The position numbers and the translations under genes were made by a program. A stretch of 7,601 bases of DNA from Negativicutes bacterium (lineage in GTDB: Bacteria > Bacillota > Negativicutes > SKW292). Below, piece after piece: positions 5,723-7,601 of this stretch (its first letter is position 1; every line of letters begins with the position of its first letter). Location of the stretch: positions 1 to 7,601 of the forward strand of contig JAOAFP010000067.1 of assembly GCA_026416215.1 (NCBI GenBank). The letters are read 5' to 3'. The notes below the pieces were generated by a model. It ran no database searches, had not been told where the DNA came from, and saw nothing but the letters and a program-made list of their open reading frames with translations.

Positions 5723-7601
5723 GTGAACGTTAAGTATAATACCAAACTGGTATCCGGCCTGACCCTGATGGTGGTGCTGGTGATCGTAATGGTGCTTGCC
5801 GGACAGTGGTCGATGATGAATATGGACGGCGATTTTAACCGGGTGGTCATGCATGACAACCAGATGATCGGGGCAATCGACGCCATGGACAATGCTCTGG
5901 ACAGGGTGCGGTCGCAGTGGCAGCTGATGTTCATCCGGCTGGGTCGCGCTGATTTTTCGGCCACTGAAGCCGACAGCCTGCTCAACGCTGCCGACGATCG
6001 ACTGTCCTTTCTGGAAAACAACTGGCACCGTCAGGAGGGGCGGGAGATATTTGCCACGGTCAGGGGCGATATTGCAGCCATGCGGGAAGTGGGGCGGAAA
6101 ATTTCTGTCCTGGTCCGGGATAACAAACAGCGGCAGCTCGGTGAATACCTGACCGGGGAAGAGGTCAGCCGACTGGAAAGTCAGATAGACGAACACATAG
6201 ATAAATTGCGGCGTTTGGCCGAAATCGAGGGAGAGGAAGACGTCGGACATTTTCTGGCCGTTCAGCAGCAGACCAGGGCTATGATTACCGGGTTCGGGGT
6301 CTTGGCGGTGGTGGTGGCGGCAATAACCGGCTGGTGGCTGACCCGGGCCTATCGTAGGCCACTGACGGCCATGCGGGAGATGATCGCCAAACTGGCCACC
6401 GGCGATTTCAACGTAAGCTATCAGCTAAAAAACCGCGATGAATTTGCCGAAATAGCTTCCGATCTGATGCGGGTTACCGCTGCCCAGCGCCTGGTGATAA
6501 GCGGCCTGAGCGACGTAGCCGGGCGGCTCAACAGCGCGGCCGGCCGGCTGCTGGAATCGGCTGAGAACACGGCGGCCGGGGCGGAGGAAATGGCGGCCAA
6601 GACTGGGATAGTCAACCAGTCGATCCGCGACATCAACGACTCGACCCAAAAGGCGGCGGCCTCGGCTGGGGAGACCGAGCGGAGCATCGCCTCGATTGCC
6701 ACGGCGATTGAGGAAATATCGGCGGCAGTTCGCAATCTGGCGGCGGCAGCCGAACAGACATCGGTCAGTGTCCAGCAGTCCAACAAGAGCGTGGAAAGCA
6801 CTTCCGGCAATATAATGAACGTGTCTTTGTCCAGTCGCCACGTCAGTGAACTGGTCAGCGGGGTGGTAAACTCGGTCAACGAGATGAACCTGTCGCTGCG
6901 GGAAGTGTCGGAAAACTGCGAAATGTCCACCCAGATTACCCGGGAGGCGGCAGAGAAGGCCCGTCAGACCGACGGCGAGATCCGGAAGCTGCATCAGCAG
7001 TCACAGGAGATCGGCACCATTGTCGACGTTATCCACGATATAGCTGATCAGACAAAAATGTTGGCCCTGAATGCAGCCATTGAGGCGGCAGGGGCAGGCG
7101 AATACGGCAAAGGGTTTGCCGTGGTGGCAAATGAAGTGAAGGAGCTGGCCCGTCAGACCGCTAATGCCACTACCGAGATCAGCCGGCAGATTCAGCTCAT
7201 GCAGGACGGGATGGAGAAGGCGGTCAAGAGCGTTACCCACATTGGGGCGACCATCGTTGAAGTGGACGGGATTATGGGGTCGATCGCCGCGGCGGTTACC
7301 GAACAGTCGGCGACGATCGGGGCAATATCCCAGTCGGCGGCCAACGCCGGGGAACAGGTGAGCAGGATCGATCTCGAGATTGCCGGAGTGGCGGAGATGG
7401 CCAGCAATGTAGCCCGGGTAACCAATGAAGCCAGCCGCGGAGTTAAGGAAATTGCCCGCTCAACCTCGGAAATGGCGCTGATTGCCCGCGATGTCGCCCA
7501 TAACACCGAGGTGGCTTCGGGCAGTATGCGGGAGATCAACAGCGTTTCCCAGCACATTGCCGGCAGCGTCGGGGAAATTCAGCGCAATGTACAGGACATG
7601 A
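5723..7601 (+). CDS. Methyl-accepting chemotaxis protein (3' end outside window)
   Basis: The frame is open from GTG 5723 to the window end, giving 626 residues without a stop; the C-terminus is missing. Topology: short cytoplasmic N-terminus with K4 and K8, TM1 at about 9-27, a periplasmic helical region at about 28-186 resembling a four-helix-bundle (4HB_MCP-type) sensor, TM2 at about 187-208, HAMP at about 209-258 with conserved P213 and the DE pair 239-240, then a long proline-free coiled-coil signalling domain. The hairpin tip is IEAAGAGEYGKGFAVVANEV (residues 453-472), the binding site for CheA and CheW. Likely methylation helices include IEEISAAV (E330/E331) and the region of E583 on the returning arm. 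It is the receptor of this operon's CheA/CheW array. The ligand cannot be predicted; the periplasmic part has no recognisable binding motif. The HAMP-to-tip arm is about 200 residues, longer than in E. coli Tsr (about 123). Confidence 0.95.
   Translation, partial: MNVKYNTKLVSGLTLMVVLVIVMVLAGQWSMMNMDGDFNRVVMHDNQMIGAIDAMDNALDRVRSQWQLMFIRLGRADFSATEADSLLNAADDRLSFLENNWHRQEGREIFATVRGDIAAMREVGRKISVLVRDNKQRQLGEYLTGEEVSRLESQIDEHIDKLRRLAEIEGEEDVGHFLAVQQQTRAMITGFGVLAVVVAAITGWWLTRAYRRPLTAMREMIAKLATGDFNVSYQLKNRDEFAEIASDLMRVTAAQRLVISGLSDVAGRLNSAAGRLLESAENTAAGAEEMAAKTGIVNQSIRDINDSTQKAAASAGETERSIASIATAIEEISAAVRNLAAAAEQTSVSVQQSNKSVESTSGNIMNVSLSSRHVSELVSGVVNSVNEMNLSLREVSENCEMSTQITREAAEKARQTDGEIRKLHQQSQEIGTIVDVIHDIADQTKMLALNAAIEAAGAGEYGKGFAVVANEVKELARQTANATTEISRQIQLMQDGMEKAVKSVTHIGATIVEVDGIMGSIAAAVTEQSATIGAISQSAANAGEQVSRIDLEIAGVAEMASNVARVTNEASRGVKEIARSTSEMALIARDVAHNTEVASGSMREINSVSQHIAGSVGEIQRNVQDM

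Noticed and set aside
5324..6250. Antisense open frame of 308 residues opposite cheW and the MCP start
   Set aside because: It spans two real genes and their gap; its His/Gln/Pro-rich composition is typical of reverse-complement reading of such genes.

Overview
The window is bacterial, moderately GC-rich and densely coded, with all supported genes on the + strand. Most starts have strong purine-rich Shine-Dalgarno sites (GGAGGAG or AGGAGGG), and GTG starts are used for cheA and the MCP. The taxon cannot be fixed from the sequence. The gene content (ATP-grasp plus small esterase pair, STAS/RsbW-like proteins, CheA/CheW/MCP) and the strong SDs would suit an anaerobic member of the Bacillota (Negativicutes- or clostridia-like) or a deltaproteobacterium-like lineage. 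This is a low-confidence inference.

Region 1 (1-1311) is the end of one transcription unit. It holds the C-terminal part of an ATP-grasp enzyme, cut by the window edge, followed 61 bases later by a complete alpha/beta-hydrolase-fold esterase. A strong intrinsic terminator (1282-1311) closes the unit. The two proteins probably share a pathway, but the substrate is unknown.

Region 2 (1312-7601) looks like one chemosensory operon that opens with a partner-switching pair. In order it encodes an RsbW-like HATPase (1407-1811), a STAS-domain anti-anti-sigma-type protein with a conserved DSKG phospho-serine motif (1874-2182), a very large CheA (2207-5194, 995 aa), CheW (5228-5674), and a transmembrane methyl-accepting chemotaxis protein that runs off the window (5723 onward). 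All gaps after the first gene are short (24-62 bases) and no terminator separates the genes. CheY, CheB and CheR are not in view and may lie downstream.

The main points of interest are four. First, a serine-phosphorylation partner switch sits directly upstream of a histidine-kinase array. Second, CheA is unusual: beyond Hpt (P1), a P2-like domain, dimerisation, kinase and a CheW-like P5 domain, it carries a second CheW-like domain and a C-terminal segment that reads like a degenerate receiver. Third, the STAS gene and cheA are in the same frame, separated by one TAG and eight sense codons, and cheA has a poor SD. Fourth, the MCP has an unusually long proline-free cytoplasmic hairpin, about 200 residues from HAMP to tip.

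No rRNA, tRNA, CRISPR array, insertion sequence or integration site was seen. No non-coding stretch exceeds 300 bases; the longest gap is 1262-1406, which holds the terminator and a weak hairpin.
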